This document shows, piece by piece, positions 50,853 through 58,942 of a stretch of 64,000 nucleotides of DNA. Position 1 is the stretch's first letter, and the number at the start of each line of letters is the position of its first letter. The stretch comes from [Erwinia] mediterraneensis (lineage in GTDB: Bacteria; Pseudomonadota; Gammaproteobacteria; Enterobacterales; Enterobacteriaceae), in NCBI RefSeq assembly GCF_900604315.1, contig NZ_LR026978.1, forward strand, positions 883,063 through 947,062. The letters are read 5' to 3'. The position numbers were made by a program, and so were the translations under genes. The notes under the pieces are model-generated. The model saw nothing but the letters and a program-made list of their open reading frames with translations. It was not told where the DNA came from and searched no databases.

Positions 50853-51617
50853 TTATACCGCCGCCAGCATGCCGCCATCGACGAACAACAGATGCCCGTT
50901 AACGAAATCGGACGCTTTTGACGAAAGAAACACCGCCGCACCCACCAGTTCTTCAGGATTGCCCCAACGCGCGGCAGGGGTACGCTTGCATAACCAGTCG
51001 GTGAATTCTTTATTGTCTGCTAACGCCTGGGTCATCGGCGTGCGGAAATAGCCCGGGGCGATACCGTTAACCTGGATATTATGACGCGCCAGCTCCACGC
51101 ACATGCCGCGCGTCAGCATTTTTACCGCACCTTTTGCCGCCGCGTAAGGCGTAATGGTATCCCGACCCAGTTCGCTTTGCATTGAACAGATATTGACAAT
51201 TTTGCCCTTTTTGCGCGCAACCATTTTTTTTGCCACGCATTGCGAGACGATGAATACGCCGGTCTGGTTGGTTGCAATAATATCGTTCCACTCATCAAGC
51301 GGAAATTCGGTAAAAGGATGGCGGCGTTGAATGCCGGCATTGTTAAATAACACATCAATCGGGCCTATGTTATTTTCAATATCCGCAACCGCCTGTTCCA
51401 CCGCACGGGCATCGGCAACGTCAAACAGAGAAGTATGGGCTTTGAAACCTTCATCGCGTAATCGCATGGCAGCCTTTTCTGCCCGCTCTGCATGCGTGCC
51501 GTTGATGATGATTTCTGCCCCCTGTTGCGCCAGACCACGGGCCATAATGAAACCAATGCCCTGGGCGGCGCCGGTTATCAATATCCGTTTGTTGTTTAAG
51601 CTGAAAAGATCGTTCAT
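50853..51617 (-). CDS. idnO: Gluconate 5-dehydrogenase / 5-keto-D-gluconate reductase
   Basis: A 254-residue SDR, very close to E. coli IdnO, which reduces 5-ketogluconate to gluconate. TGAAQGIGFIMARGLAQQG cofactor motif, NNAGIQRRHPFTEFP, catalytic YAAAKGAVKML, and SDFVNGHLLFVDGGML. Start MNDLFSL at 51617. Operon with idnK; divergent from the LacI-family regulator gene. Confidence 0.95.
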   Translation of the reverse strand: MNDLFSLNNKRILITGAAQGIGFIMARGLAQQGAEIIINGTHAERAEKAAMRLRDEGFKAHTSLFDVADARAVEQAVADIENNIGPIDVLFNNAGIQRRHPFTEFPLDEWNDIIATNQTGVFIVSQCVAKKMVARKKGKIVNICSMQSELGRDTITPYAAAKGAVKMLTRGMCVELARHNIQVNGIAPGYFRTPMTQALADNKEFTDWLCKRTPAARWGNPEELVGAAVFLSSKASDFVNGHLLFVDGGMLAAV

Positions 51618-51680
51618 CAACAAACCTGCCTTGTTTTGCCATTCATAACGCCTATATCACGGTTTTATGGCGTATAAAAC

Positions 51681-51696
51681 TGTGACGGACGTCACT
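51681..51696. promoter_or_regulatory. CRP site in idnO-lacI divergent region
   Basis: TGTGACGGACGTCACT matches the CRP consensus in 9 of 10 core positions. It lies 64 bases upstream of the idnO start. Just after it, TGTTACAAAACCCGGTTAC is a possible GntR/IdnR-type half-site pair. Confidence 0.6.
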
Positions 51697-51849
51697 CTAA
51701 TCCGTGTTACAAAACCCGGTTACCTTTGTTGTGAACTGTGGCAGGTCAGGCAGCCGAAATGGGCGGATCCGGTATCGGCGAATAATTCCTTTTCCCTCTG
51801 CCGGCAGGCATAATAATGTGATGGAATCGCCGTCTGACGGACATGAATA

Positions 51850-52842
51850 ATGAAAATGCAACGCATAACGTTACATGATATCGCTACGCTGGCGGGCGTA
51901 ACAAAAATGACGGTTAGTCGCTATTTACGCACGCCGGAAAAAGTAAAGGCGGAAACGGCGGAACATATCGCGAAAGTGATTGCGGAGGTTGGCTACCAGC
52001 CTGACGCCGATAATTCCGCCATGATCGGCAATACCCTGCCCCGCATCGGCGTGCTTATTCCTTCCTTTCATAATCAGATTTTTGCCGATTTGCTGGCAGG
52101 TGTGGAATCCGTTACCCGCGTACAGGGTTATCAGACGCTGGTGGTAAATTACGATTACGATCGCCAGCGCGAAGAAGAAAAGATCGCTACGGTATTGGCT
52201 TTTAATATTAAGGCATTGCTTCTGACTGAATCCGTGCATACGGTGCGCGCAGAAAAATATCTGAAAGCTGCAGGCATCCCGATTGCGGAAGTGATGGGCC
52301 TGACTCAGACGCCCGGACGCATCAGCGTAGGCTTCAATAATCACCGCGCCGGTCTGGATATGACGAATATGCTGCTGGCCAGCGGTAAAAAACACATTAT
52401 CTATTTTGGTTCGATGTCCGATACGCGTGATGAACAACGCTATGCAGGCTATTGCGAAGCCATGACGGCGGCCGGACTCCCAGCGGGGCGCATAGCGCCG
52501 AATAAAATTTCTTCGGTTTCCATCGGTACAGGCATGATGACTCTGGCGCGGCAGATCTATCCCAATATGGATGGCATTCTCTGTACCAATGATGATCTGG
52601 CCGTTGGCGTATTGCAGGAGTGTCGCGCCGCAGGCATTCTTGTCCCCGATCAAATGGCGATCGCAGGTTTTCACGGGCTGGAAATCGGGCAGGTAACAAC
52701 GCCGCAATTGGCCAGCGTGGTCACGCCGCGCTTCGAAATGGGCAAGGTCGCCACAGAAATTCTCATTAAAAAGATCCATCAACAACCCACCATCGAGCAG
52801 GTCGATTTGCATTATCGTCTGTCGATGGGCGCTACCATCTGA
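51850..52842 (+). CDS. LacI-family regulator of the ketogluconate module
   Basis: A 330-residue LacI/GalR repressor. N-terminal HTH (ITLHDIATLAGVTKMTVSRY) and sugar-binding periplasmic-fold domain (IGVLIPSFHNQIFADLLAGV, VGFNNHRAGLDMTNMLL, ILCTNDDLAVGVLQE, IAGFHGLEIGQ). It resembles IdnR/GntR, which respond to gluconate derivatives. Divergent from idnO-idnK and followed by the reductase and transporter genes. Confidence 0.93.
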   Translation: MKMQRITLHDIATLAGVTKMTVSRYLRTPEKVKAETAEHIAKVIAEVGYQPDADNSAMIGNTLPRIGVLIPSFHNQIFADLLAGVESVTRVQGYQTLVVNYDYDRQREEEKIATVLAFNIKALLLTESVHTVRAEKYLKAAGIPIAEVMGLTQTPGRISVGFNNHRAGLDMTNMLLASGKKHIIYFGSMSDTRDEQRYAGYCEAMTAAGLPAGRIAPNKISSVSIGTGMMTLARQIYPNMDGILCTNDDLAVGVLQECRAAGILVPDQMAIAGFHGLEIGQVTTPQLASVVTPRFEMGKVATEILIKKIHQQPTIEQVDLHYRLSMGATI

Positions 52843-52916
52843 AATGTGTCACCCGATATAGCCGAATCGCCGTCACGATCACGCCATCAGTAACAGAGTT
52901 TCTTAACACTTTTTCA

Positions 52917-52932
52917 TGTGATATTTATCACA
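52917..52932. promoter_or_regulatory. CRP site upstream of the 2-hydroxyacid dehydrogenase gene
   Basis: TGTGATATTTATCACA is a perfect TGTGA-N6-TCACA site, ending 66 bases before the ATG at 52999. Strong evidence for CRP-cAMP activation of the reductase-transporter unit. Confidence 0.75.
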
Positions 52933-52998
52933 AAAAAATACGTCAGAACGCCTTTAATAGTATCCATCTCAGGTAACGGAATGATTAAAGGAACGCTC

Positions 52999-53946
52999 AT
53001 GACGCAACAAGCCCGCCCGAATATTTTACTGATTGCCCCGGTGCTCGATTCTCTGCTTGACCGTCTCAGCTCCGCCTTTGAGGTGCATCGTCTGTATGAA
53101 CAGGATGAACCGCTGGCCTGGCTTGCCGCCGAGGGGACGCGCGTTCAGGCCGTTGTCACGCGTGGCGATGTCGGTATCAGCAATGCCGTACTGGAACAAT
53201 TACCGCAGATCGGGCTGATTGCGATCTTCGGCGTAGGTACTGACGCCGTTGACCTTGATTATGCTCGCAAAGCGAATATTGCCGTCACCATCACTTCCGG
53301 CGTGCTGACTAACGATGTTGCTGACATGGCGATGGGACTGCTGCTGAGCGGCGCACGGCGCCTGTGTCTCGGCGATCGCTTCGTACGTGAAGGCCAGTGG
53401 CTCAGGCAAGCTCCCGCGCTCGGCACCCAGGTCAGCGGCAAGCGAGTCGGCATCGTGGGCATGGGCAATATCGGCCGCGCGATCGCTCAACGCGCGACGG
53501 CGTTTGATATGTCGGTATCCTATATCAGTTGTACGCCGAAACCGGAGCTTCCCTATACCCGGTGCGGGGACATTTACACCCTGGCGCGGGAAAATGATTT
53601 CCTGATCGTCGCCGCCTCCGGCGGCGCGGCAAACCGTGGACTGATCGATGCCTCGGTTCTTGAGGCGATGCCGGCGCACGCCTGGTTGGTCAATATCGCT
53701 CGCGGAACGCTGGTAGATGAAAACGCCCTGATTCAGGCGTTGCAGCGTAAAGCCATTGCTGGCGCCGCGTTAGACGTCTTCGAAGAAGAACCTCATGTCC
53801 CTGAAGCGCTTATCGCGCTGGATAATGTGATATTGCAACCACACGTCGGCAGCGCGACAGCGGAAACACGTCAAAAAATGAGCGATGTCGTTTTTGCTAA
53901 TGTCGACGCGTTTTTTAAAGGGCGCCCCTTACCCAACGCTGTTTAA
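52999..53946 (+). CDS. D-2-hydroxyacid dehydrogenase, probable 2-ketogluconate reductase
   Basis: A 315-residue NAD(P)-dependent D-2-hydroxyacid dehydrogenase. Nucleotide motif VGIVGMGNIGRAIAQRA; catalytic Arg (NIARGTLVDE), Glu (DVFEEEPHVPE) and His (LQPHVGSATAETR). GhrB/TkrA-like enzymes of this family reduce 2-ketogluconate, 2,5-diketogluconate, glyoxylate and hydroxypyruvate. ATG 52999 follows AAAGGAA. Context (transporter, idnO, gluconokinase) favours a 2-ketoaldonate reductase. Confidence 0.88.
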   Translation: MTQQARPNILLIAPVLDSLLDRLSSAFEVHRLYEQDEPLAWLAAEGTRVQAVVTRGDVGISNAVLEQLPQIGLIAIFGVGTDAVDLDYARKANIAVTITSGVLTNDVADMAMGLLLSGARRLCLGDRFVREGQWLRQAPALGTQVSGKRVGIVGMGNIGRAIAQRATAFDMSVSYISCTPKPELPYTRCGDIYTLARENDFLIVAASGGAANRGLIDASVLEAMPAHAWLVNIARGTLVDENALIQALQRKAIAGAALDVFEEEPHVPEALIALDNVILQPHVGSATAETRQKMSDVVFANVDAFFKGRPLPNAV

Positions 53947-53974
53947 TCCCGCATTCATTTTTATTCAGGCACTC

Positions 53975-53996
53975 ACGATGTTGTTACCAACATCGT
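53975..53996 (+). promoter_or_regulatory. Hairpin between reductase and transporter genes
   Basis: Perfect 9-bp stem ACGATGTTG / CAACATCGT with loop TTAC and no T run after it. It could stabilise the upstream mRNA or set the ratio of the two products. Confidence 0.4.
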
Positions 53997-54034
53997 TAGC
54001 GCCGTACGTTCCGTAAATTCACAGAGGGCGCTGT

Positions 54035-55357
54035 ATGGATAATAAAATACCGGGGACTCGGTGGTTACGTGTCATTGCCCCCATTCTGATTACCTGTATT
54101 GTTTCTTTTATGGATCGGGTAAATATCAGTTTCGCTTTGCCCGGAGGAATGGAACAGGATTTGGCGATAAGCAGCCAGATGGCGGGTATCGCCAGCGGCA
54201 TCTTCTTTATCGGTTATCTGTTTTTGCAGGTGCCCGGCGGCCGGATTGCGGTAAACGGCAGTGGTAAACGTTTTATCGCCTGGTCGCTTGCCGCCTGGAT
54301 GGCGGTCTCGATTGCGACCGGCTTCGTCACTAATCATTATCAACTGCTGGCGCTGCGCTTTATTCTTGGCGTGTCTGAAGGCGGCATGCTGCCCGTGGTG
54401 CTGACCATGGTCAGCAACTGGTTTCCGGAAAAAGAGCTGGGCCGTGCCAACGCGTTTGTCATGATGTTTGCGCCGCTGGGTGGCATGTTTACTGCGCCGA
54501 TATCCGGCTGGATTATCAACGCCTTCGACTGGCGCTGGCTATTTATTATCGAGGGATTGCTTTCTGCCGCGGTGCTGCTGGTGTGGTGGCTGGTCATCAG
54601 CGATCGGCCTGAAGAGGCACGCTGGCTCCCGGAGCGCGAGCGCGAATACCTGATTCGCGAACTGCAACGCGAGCGCGAAGCGCGGCGCGATCAGCAACCG
54701 GTAAGCCGTGCGCCGCTGAAAGATGTATTCCGTAACAAAGGCCTGATGAAGCTGGTAGCGCTAAACTTTTTTTACCAGACGGGCGATTATGGCTACACCC
54801 TGTGGCTCCCGAGTATCTTAAAAAATCTGACTGGCGCCAATATGGCGGGGGTCGGTGTGCTGGCTGTGCTGCCTTTCGTGGCGACGATTGCCGGTATCTG
54901 GCTGATTTCCTTGTTCAGCGATCGTAGCGGGAAGCGGCGTGTATGGATAATGGCGTCGTTATTCTGCTTCGCCGCAGCCTTGCTGGCCTCCGTTATACTG
55001 CGCAACCATATTATCGCAGCTTATATTGCTCTGGTGATTTGCGGCTTTTTCCTCAAGGCGGCAACCAGTCCGTTCTGGTCCATTCCGGGAAGGATTGCGA
55101 CTCCCGAAGTGGCTGGTAGCGCACGCGGCGTAATCAACGGTCTCGGCAACCTCGGCGGATTCTGCGGCCCTTATCTGGTGGGCATAATGCTCTATCTCTA
55201 TGGTCAAAATGTGGCAATCTGCGCGCTTGCCGCTTCGCTGATCATTGCCGGGATACTCGCCATTTCTCTGCCGAAAGCATGTGACCTGACAGAAACGCAG
55301 CGACGCGAACGCCTTCAGCAATCAGGGATGCGACAGCAGACACGCCATAGCGGATGA
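54035..55357 (+). CDS. MFS transporter, probable ketogluconate uptake
   Basis: A 440-residue major facilitator of the anion:cation symporter type with 12 predicted helices. Signatures: FMDRVNISFALPG in helix 1, GYLFLQVPGGRIA, and the central basic loop of residues about 190-220. Homologues in this group carry 2-ketogluconate, tartrate, galactonate and related acids. Placed downstream of the 2-ketoacid reductase, it probably imports the 2-keto- or 2,5-diketogluconate made in the periplasm. Confidence 0.9.
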   Translation: MDNKIPGTRWLRVIAPILITCIVSFMDRVNISFALPGGMEQDLAISSQMAGIASGIFFIGYLFLQVPGGRIAVNGSGKRFIAWSLAAWMAVSIATGFVTNHYQLLALRFILGVSEGGMLPVVLTMVSNWFPEKELGRANAFVMMFAPLGGMFTAPISGWIINAFDWRWLFIIEGLLSAAVLLVWWLVISDRPEEARWLPEREREYLIRELQREREARRDQQPVSRAPLKDVFRNKGLMKLVALNFFYQTGDYGYTLWLPSILKNLTGANMAGVGVLAVLPFVATIAGIWLISLFSDRSGKRRVWIMASLFCFAAALLASVILRNHIIAAYIALVICGFFLKAATSPFWSIPGRIATPEVAGSARGVINGLGNLGGFCGPYLVGIMLYLYGQNVAICALAASLIIAGILAISLPKACDLTETQRRERLQQSGMRQQTRHSG

Positions 55358-55458
55358 CCTTGAGGTCTCGCTTATCAAGCGAACGCAGCTGGCCATCCCG
55401 CACGCTGATTCGGCAATGTCCCGACGCATAATTTTATAACATGATCAAAGTCATTACC

Positions 55459-55494
55459 CAGGCCTCATTTTTTCATGAAGCCTGAGTTTTTATT
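55459..55494. terminator. Terminator between MFS gene and beta-propeller gene
   Basis: Stem CAGGCCTCAT / ATGAAGCCTG with one mismatch and a T-rich loop, followed by AGTTTTTATT. Between convergent genes, likely serves both. Confidence 0.75.
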
Positions 55495-56605
55495 GGACTT
55501 TCACTTTAACAACCAAATAAGGGGGACGTCTCAGATCCTTGCCATCATTAAGCTCTGCCAGTCGATTCCATTGCCCTAAGGTCGCATAAAGAAAACCGTT
55601 TTTGTAAGCCAGCCCGTCAGGCCATACATAGTTTTTTTCATCATGAGAAAGCAAACTATAGTTTCCCTTTGCATCTCTTTTAATCAGGGACTGCTGTTCA
55701 TAAGCGCCAAAGTAAAGATTACCGGCGGAATCTTCCGCCAATCCATCATTAGCAGGATGCTGGCCTTCGAAATGAACAGCAGCCTCAATAGCCTTTTCAT
55801 TTTTAGAAAAATCACTCAACACCGCGGTATCAATACTGTAAAGGTTGCGCCCGTTTAATACTGTCCAGTACAGTTTTTTACTGTCAGGACTCAAACTTAC
55901 GCCATCTGCGCCTCCCAAAGGAAAGCTTTGGTGGTTAAAATCATATTGGTGGGGCTGACCTTCAAGAAAAGCGATATATCCCGGCTCAGGAGAGGTCGAA
56001 TAGTGGTTTGTCAGGACTTCCCTCTGCTTTCCTGAAGCGATATCAATAATCACCAGTGAATAATGTTGTTCAAACCCTGAATTTGCAATATAGATTTCCC
56101 CCTGATCGCCATGTGTTAAATCCACACGCAAATCATTATAATGAGAACCTGAATTCAGGACCGGCTTATGAATGACAATATTATGAATAACCTTATTGCT
56201 TTTTGTGTCGATAGCGACAACTTTAGCCGCTCCCTCAGGTATCTCTTTATTTCCGGCAATCTTGCCGTCATCAAGCACCCAGAGCACGTCATTTTTATCC
56301 ATATACATGCCATGAGGTGAAACAAGCCAGTGGTCATAATCCTGTTTATTTTTCAGACCTAACGTATTATCAGGATAAGGCACCAGCTTATTGCCTTTGA
56401 CTTCTGCCAATGAATACCAGTTATGGTTATCCGCATGTCGGGGAAAACCTAAAAACACTCGATTACTGGAGCTAACCGCAATGCCGGATGGATCCGGATA
56501 GGGAGGGTTAATACTGGCGACAACTTCTGGTTTGGTATTAGCCGTTGCTGGCTGTATTAAAAACAGGGAAGCAGATACCGCACAAAAAAATAATTTTTTC
56601 CTCAT
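55490..56605 (-). CDS. Exported beta-propeller protein of the royal-jelly/lactonase type
   Basis: A 371-residue protein with a signal peptide (cleavage near QPATANT). The rest has features of the major royal jelly protein/SMP-30-like propeller: PYPDPSGIAVSSSNRVFLGF, DHWLVSPHGMYMDKNDVLWV, NDGLAEDSAGNLYFGAYEQQ, WPDGLAYKNGFLYATLGQWN. A periplasmic gluconolactonase role would fit the pathway, but is inference. It is much more AT-rich than the genes to its left, so it was probably acquired separately. Confidence 0.85.
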   Translation of the reverse strand: MRKKLFFCAVSASLFLIQPATANTKPEVVASINPPYPDPSGIAVSSSNRVFLGFPRHADNHNWYSLAEVKGNKLVPYPDNTLGLKNKQDYDHWLVSPHGMYMDKNDVLWVLDDGKIAGNKEIPEGAAKVVAIDTKSNKVIHNIVIHKPVLNSGSHYNDLRVDLTHGDQGEIYIANSGFEQHYSLVIIDIASGKQREVLTNHYSTSPEPGYIAFLEGQPHQYDFNHQSFPLGGADGVSLSPDSKKLYWTVLNGRNLYSIDTAVLSDFSKNEKAIEAAVHFEGQHPANDGLAEDSAGNLYFGAYEQQSLIKRDAKGNYSLLSHDEKNYVWPDGLAYKNGFLYATLGQWNRLAELNDGKDLRRPPYLVVKVKVQ

Positions 56606-56748
56606 CAGACTGATTCCTGTGTTGTAAATGATTTTATTAAAAGTCTAGTTTGAAAAAATAAATTTGCGCGCAGGGCTTCTCGTCAGGGAATAATTCCGAT
56701 CAGATTTCAGGGTGTTATTTAGTTTTACGTTTTGGTAATGGTCCCAAC

Positions 56749-57252
56749 TTATTGATAGTGTTTTATGTTCAGATAATGCCCGATGACTTTATCATGCAGC
56801 TCCACCGATTTTGAGAACGACAGCGACTTCCGTCCCAGCCTTGCCAGATGCTGCCTCAGATTCAGGTTATGCCGCTCAATTCGCTGCGTATATCGCTTGC
56901 TGATTACGTGCAGCTTTCCCTTCAGGCGGGATTCATACAGCGGCCAGCCATCCGTCATCCATATCACCACGTCAAAGGGTGACAGCAGGCTCATAAGACG
57001 CCCCAGCGTCGCCATAGTGCGTTCACCGAATACGTGCGCAACAACCGTCTTCCGGAGCCTGTCATACGCGTAAAACAGCCAGCGCTGGCGCGATTTAGCC
57101 CCGACGTAGCCCCACTGTTCGTCCATTTCCGCGCAGACGATGACGTCACTGCCCGGCTGTATGCGCGAGGTTACCGACTGCGGCCTGAGTTTTTTAAGTG
57201 ACGTAAAATCGTGTTGAGGCCAACGCCCATAATGCGGGCGATTGCCCGGCAT
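56749..57252 (-). CDS. insB: IS1 InsB frame of transposase
   Basis: Intact 167-codon InsB frame, product identical to the left-copy InsB. Expressed as InsAB' by -1 frameshift in the A6C run. Confidence 0.96.
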   Translation of the reverse strand: MPGNRPHYGRWPQHDFTSLKKLRPQSVTSRIQPGSDVIVCAEMDEQWGYVGAKSRQRWLFYAYDRLRKTVVAHVFGERTMATLGRLMSLLSPFDVVIWMTDGWPLYESRLKGKLHVISKRYTQRIERHNLNLRQHLARLGRKSLSFSKSVELHDKVIGHYLNIKHYQ

Positions 57253-57446
57253 CCAACGCCATTCATGGCCATATCAATGATTTTCTGGTGCGTACCGGGT
57301 TGAGAGGCGGTGTATGTGAACTGTAACTGCCATGTTTTACGGCAGTGAGAGCAGAGATAGCGCTGATGTCCGGCAGTACTTTTACCGTTACGCACCACCC
57401 CGTCAGTAGCTGAACAGGAGGGACAGCTGATAGAAACAGAAGCCAC
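57171..57446 (-). CDS. insA: IS1 protein InsA
   Basis: Intact 91-residue InsA with zinc-finger cysteines CPSC and CSHC. One residue different from the left copy ([10 protein letters not shown]). Confidence 0.96.
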   Translation of the reverse strand: MASVSISCPSCSATDGVVRNGKSTAGHQRYLCSHCRKTWQLQFTYTASQPGTHQKIIDMAMNGVGCRAIARIMGVGLNTILRHLKNSGRSR

Positions 57447-57477
57447 TGGAGCACCTCAAAAACACCATCATACACTA

Positions 57478-57627
57478 AATCAGTAAGTTGGCAGCATCAC
57501 CCTTTGCCTGATAAGCCACTTTCGCTTCCGCCTCTGCCAGCGTCGAGGCGGTCACACTGACGTTCTGCGCCAGGCTGTTAAACGCAACCAGGCCAATAAA
57601 CACAACCGCAAACTTTACGTGTTTCAT
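57478..57627 (-). pseudogene. DUF1471 (YhcN/BhsA-like) gene truncated by IS1
   Basis: 42 codons from ATG 57627 encode a signal peptide (MKHVKFAVVFIGLVAFNSLA) and the start of a DUF1471-like domain (VSVTASTLAEAEAKVAYQAK). IS1 then begins at 57501 and the frame runs on into it for eight codons to a TAG. Small periplasmic stress/biofilm proteins of this family need the whole 60-residue domain, so the product should be inactive. Confidence 0.6.
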
Positions 57628-57690
57628 CTTAATTCCTTTATCATCGTTTTCTGCCAGCTATTTTCAGCTGCAGAAGACAATTCAGATTGT

Positions 57691-57930
57691 TTATTTCTGC
57701 TCGCGGCGTAGAACCATTCCGGCGTGATAGAGCACATCCTCAATAAAGTCGCCGTCCGCAGTAAATCCGGTATCGTCCAGGTAGTCGATATGGTTTCCGC
57801 TAAGGGTATAACGTCCCTGATAAGCGCTTTTTCTTGCGCCGCGCGCTTCGTCATAGCGACCATCCGGCAGCAGCTCATGGCGGATATAGCCGTCATCGGT
57901 GACCCATATGCCAATATAAGGATGTAATTC
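57691..57930 (-). CDS. Atu4866-family protein
   Basis: A 79-residue protein with the Atu4866 domain pattern (HPYIGIWVTDDGYIRHELLP, GRYDEARGARKSAYQGRY, DDTGFTADGDFIEDVLYHAG), a small beta-barrel of unknown activity often encoded next to AraC-regulated SDR genes. ATG 57930 with GGAGAAGCGG in front is preferred to 57960. It lies 44 bases after the SDR gene on the same strand. Confidence 0.88.
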   Translation of the reverse strand, partial: ELHPYIGIWVTDDGYIRHELLPDGRYDEARGARKSAYQGRYTLSGNHIDYLDDTGFTADGDFIEDVLYHAGMVLRREQK

Positions 57931-57974
57931 CATTCCGCTTCTCCAGGGTTGATTAACCATTATCCCGCGATCGC

Positions 57975-58712
57975 TTAAAACGGACTGGCTGTCGGGCGTA
58001 CAATCAGTTCACTGACATCAACGTCATCCGGCTGCTCAATGGCAAAGGCCACTGCCCGGGCAATCGCATCAGGCTGAATCGCAATACGGCGGAACGTCTT
58101 CATGGCATCACGCGCGCTGTCATCAGAGATGGTGTCAGCCAGTTCCGATTCCACCACTCCGGGGCTGACCACGGTGACACGAATCTGATCTGTCTCCTGA
58201 CGCAGACCTTCCGAAATCGCCCGTACGGCAAACTTGGTGGCGCAATAAACCGCCGCCGTTGGCGAGACGCTATGACCGCCGATGGAAGAGAGGTTAATAA
58301 TCTGCCCCTGTTTGCGCGCCTCCATGCCCGGCAACACCGCCGCGATACCATTAAGCACACCGCGAATATTTACGTCGATCATGGTGTTCCATTCCGCCAC
58401 CTTCAGGGATTTCAGGGGTGAGAGCGGCATGACGCCTGCATTGTTCACTATCACATCCACCGGTCCCCAGGTCTCCTCAGCAAAAGCGACAAAATTCTGC
58501 ATATCTTCAAGACAGGTAACATCCAGCGTCCGGAAAGCCGACTGTAAACCCTGCTTCTGCAGCGCACTGTTCAGCGCCTGCAGGCGCTCTGTACGTCGCG
58601 CGCCAAGTACCACGCGGTGTCCGCTGGCCGCCAGGCGCCGGGCGATCGCTTCACCAATACCGCTGCTGGCGCCGGTAATCAGGATGACTTTACTCTGAGT
58701 TTGCGTATTCAT
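57975..58712 (-). CDS. Short-chain dehydrogenase/reductase
   Basis: A 245-residue classical SDR: TGASSGIGEAIARRLAASG, NNAGVMPLSP, YCATKFAVRAISE. Likely NADP-dependent (GARRTER after strand 2). Divergent from an AraC-type regulator and followed by the Atu4866 gene, a common stress-inducible arrangement. Substrate unknown, perhaps aldehydes or quinones. Confidence 0.92.
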   Translation of the reverse strand: MNTQTQSKVILITGASSGIGEAIARRLAASGHRVVLGARRTERLQALNSALQKQGLQSAFRTLDVTCLEDMQNFVAFAEETWGPVDVIVNNAGVMPLSPLKSLKVAEWNTMIDVNIRGVLNGIAAVLPGMEARKQGQIINLSSIGGHSVSPTAAVYCATKFAVRAISEGLRQETDQIRVTVVSPGVVESELADTISDDSARDAMKTFRRIAIQPDAIARAVAFAIEQPDDVDVSELIVRPTASPF

Positions 58713-58942
58713 AGGTTTTCTCCAAAGGAATCAACAATGATCTGCCTGTTTCACGCTTAACTGCGCCAGAAACCCGGTGTTGTTCTGACAGGCATCGGGT
58801 GTGGGAGTCATGGTAGAGAAAAGGCGGGCCACTGCTAATACCCTATCTTCGCCTGTTCTTGCCTAATCCTATTAATTGCAGATATCAGGGGTGGAAAAAG
58901 CGTGTTAACATTGTTTAATCCTCATCTGTCAGGAGCTGAACC

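Larger units (their letters stand above)
45642..57501. mobile_element. IS1-bracketed region (composite-transposon-like)
   Basis: Two full 768-bp IS1 copies in inverted orientation enclose 10.3 kb with a ketogluconate gene set. No 8-9 bp target duplication is seen at the outer ends (GGTACATGG left, CTTTGCCTG right) or around either copy, nor after assuming an inversion between them. Both outer flanks are truncated genes. So this is either an old composite transposon whose ends were altered by IS1 adjacent deletions, or two separate insertions. Confidence 0.6.
56734..57501 (-). mobile_element. IS1, right copy (inverted)
   Basis: 768 bp, complete, opposite to the left copy. InsB is identical at the protein level; InsA differs at one residue (Ile for Thr in [10 protein letters not shown]). 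Flanks TTACGTTTT and CTTTGCCTG are not a target duplication. Confidence 0.97.

Noticed and set aside
45642..57501. Recent, intact composite transposon with target duplication
   Set aside because: No matching 8-9 bp duplication at the outer ends; at best an old or rearranged one.
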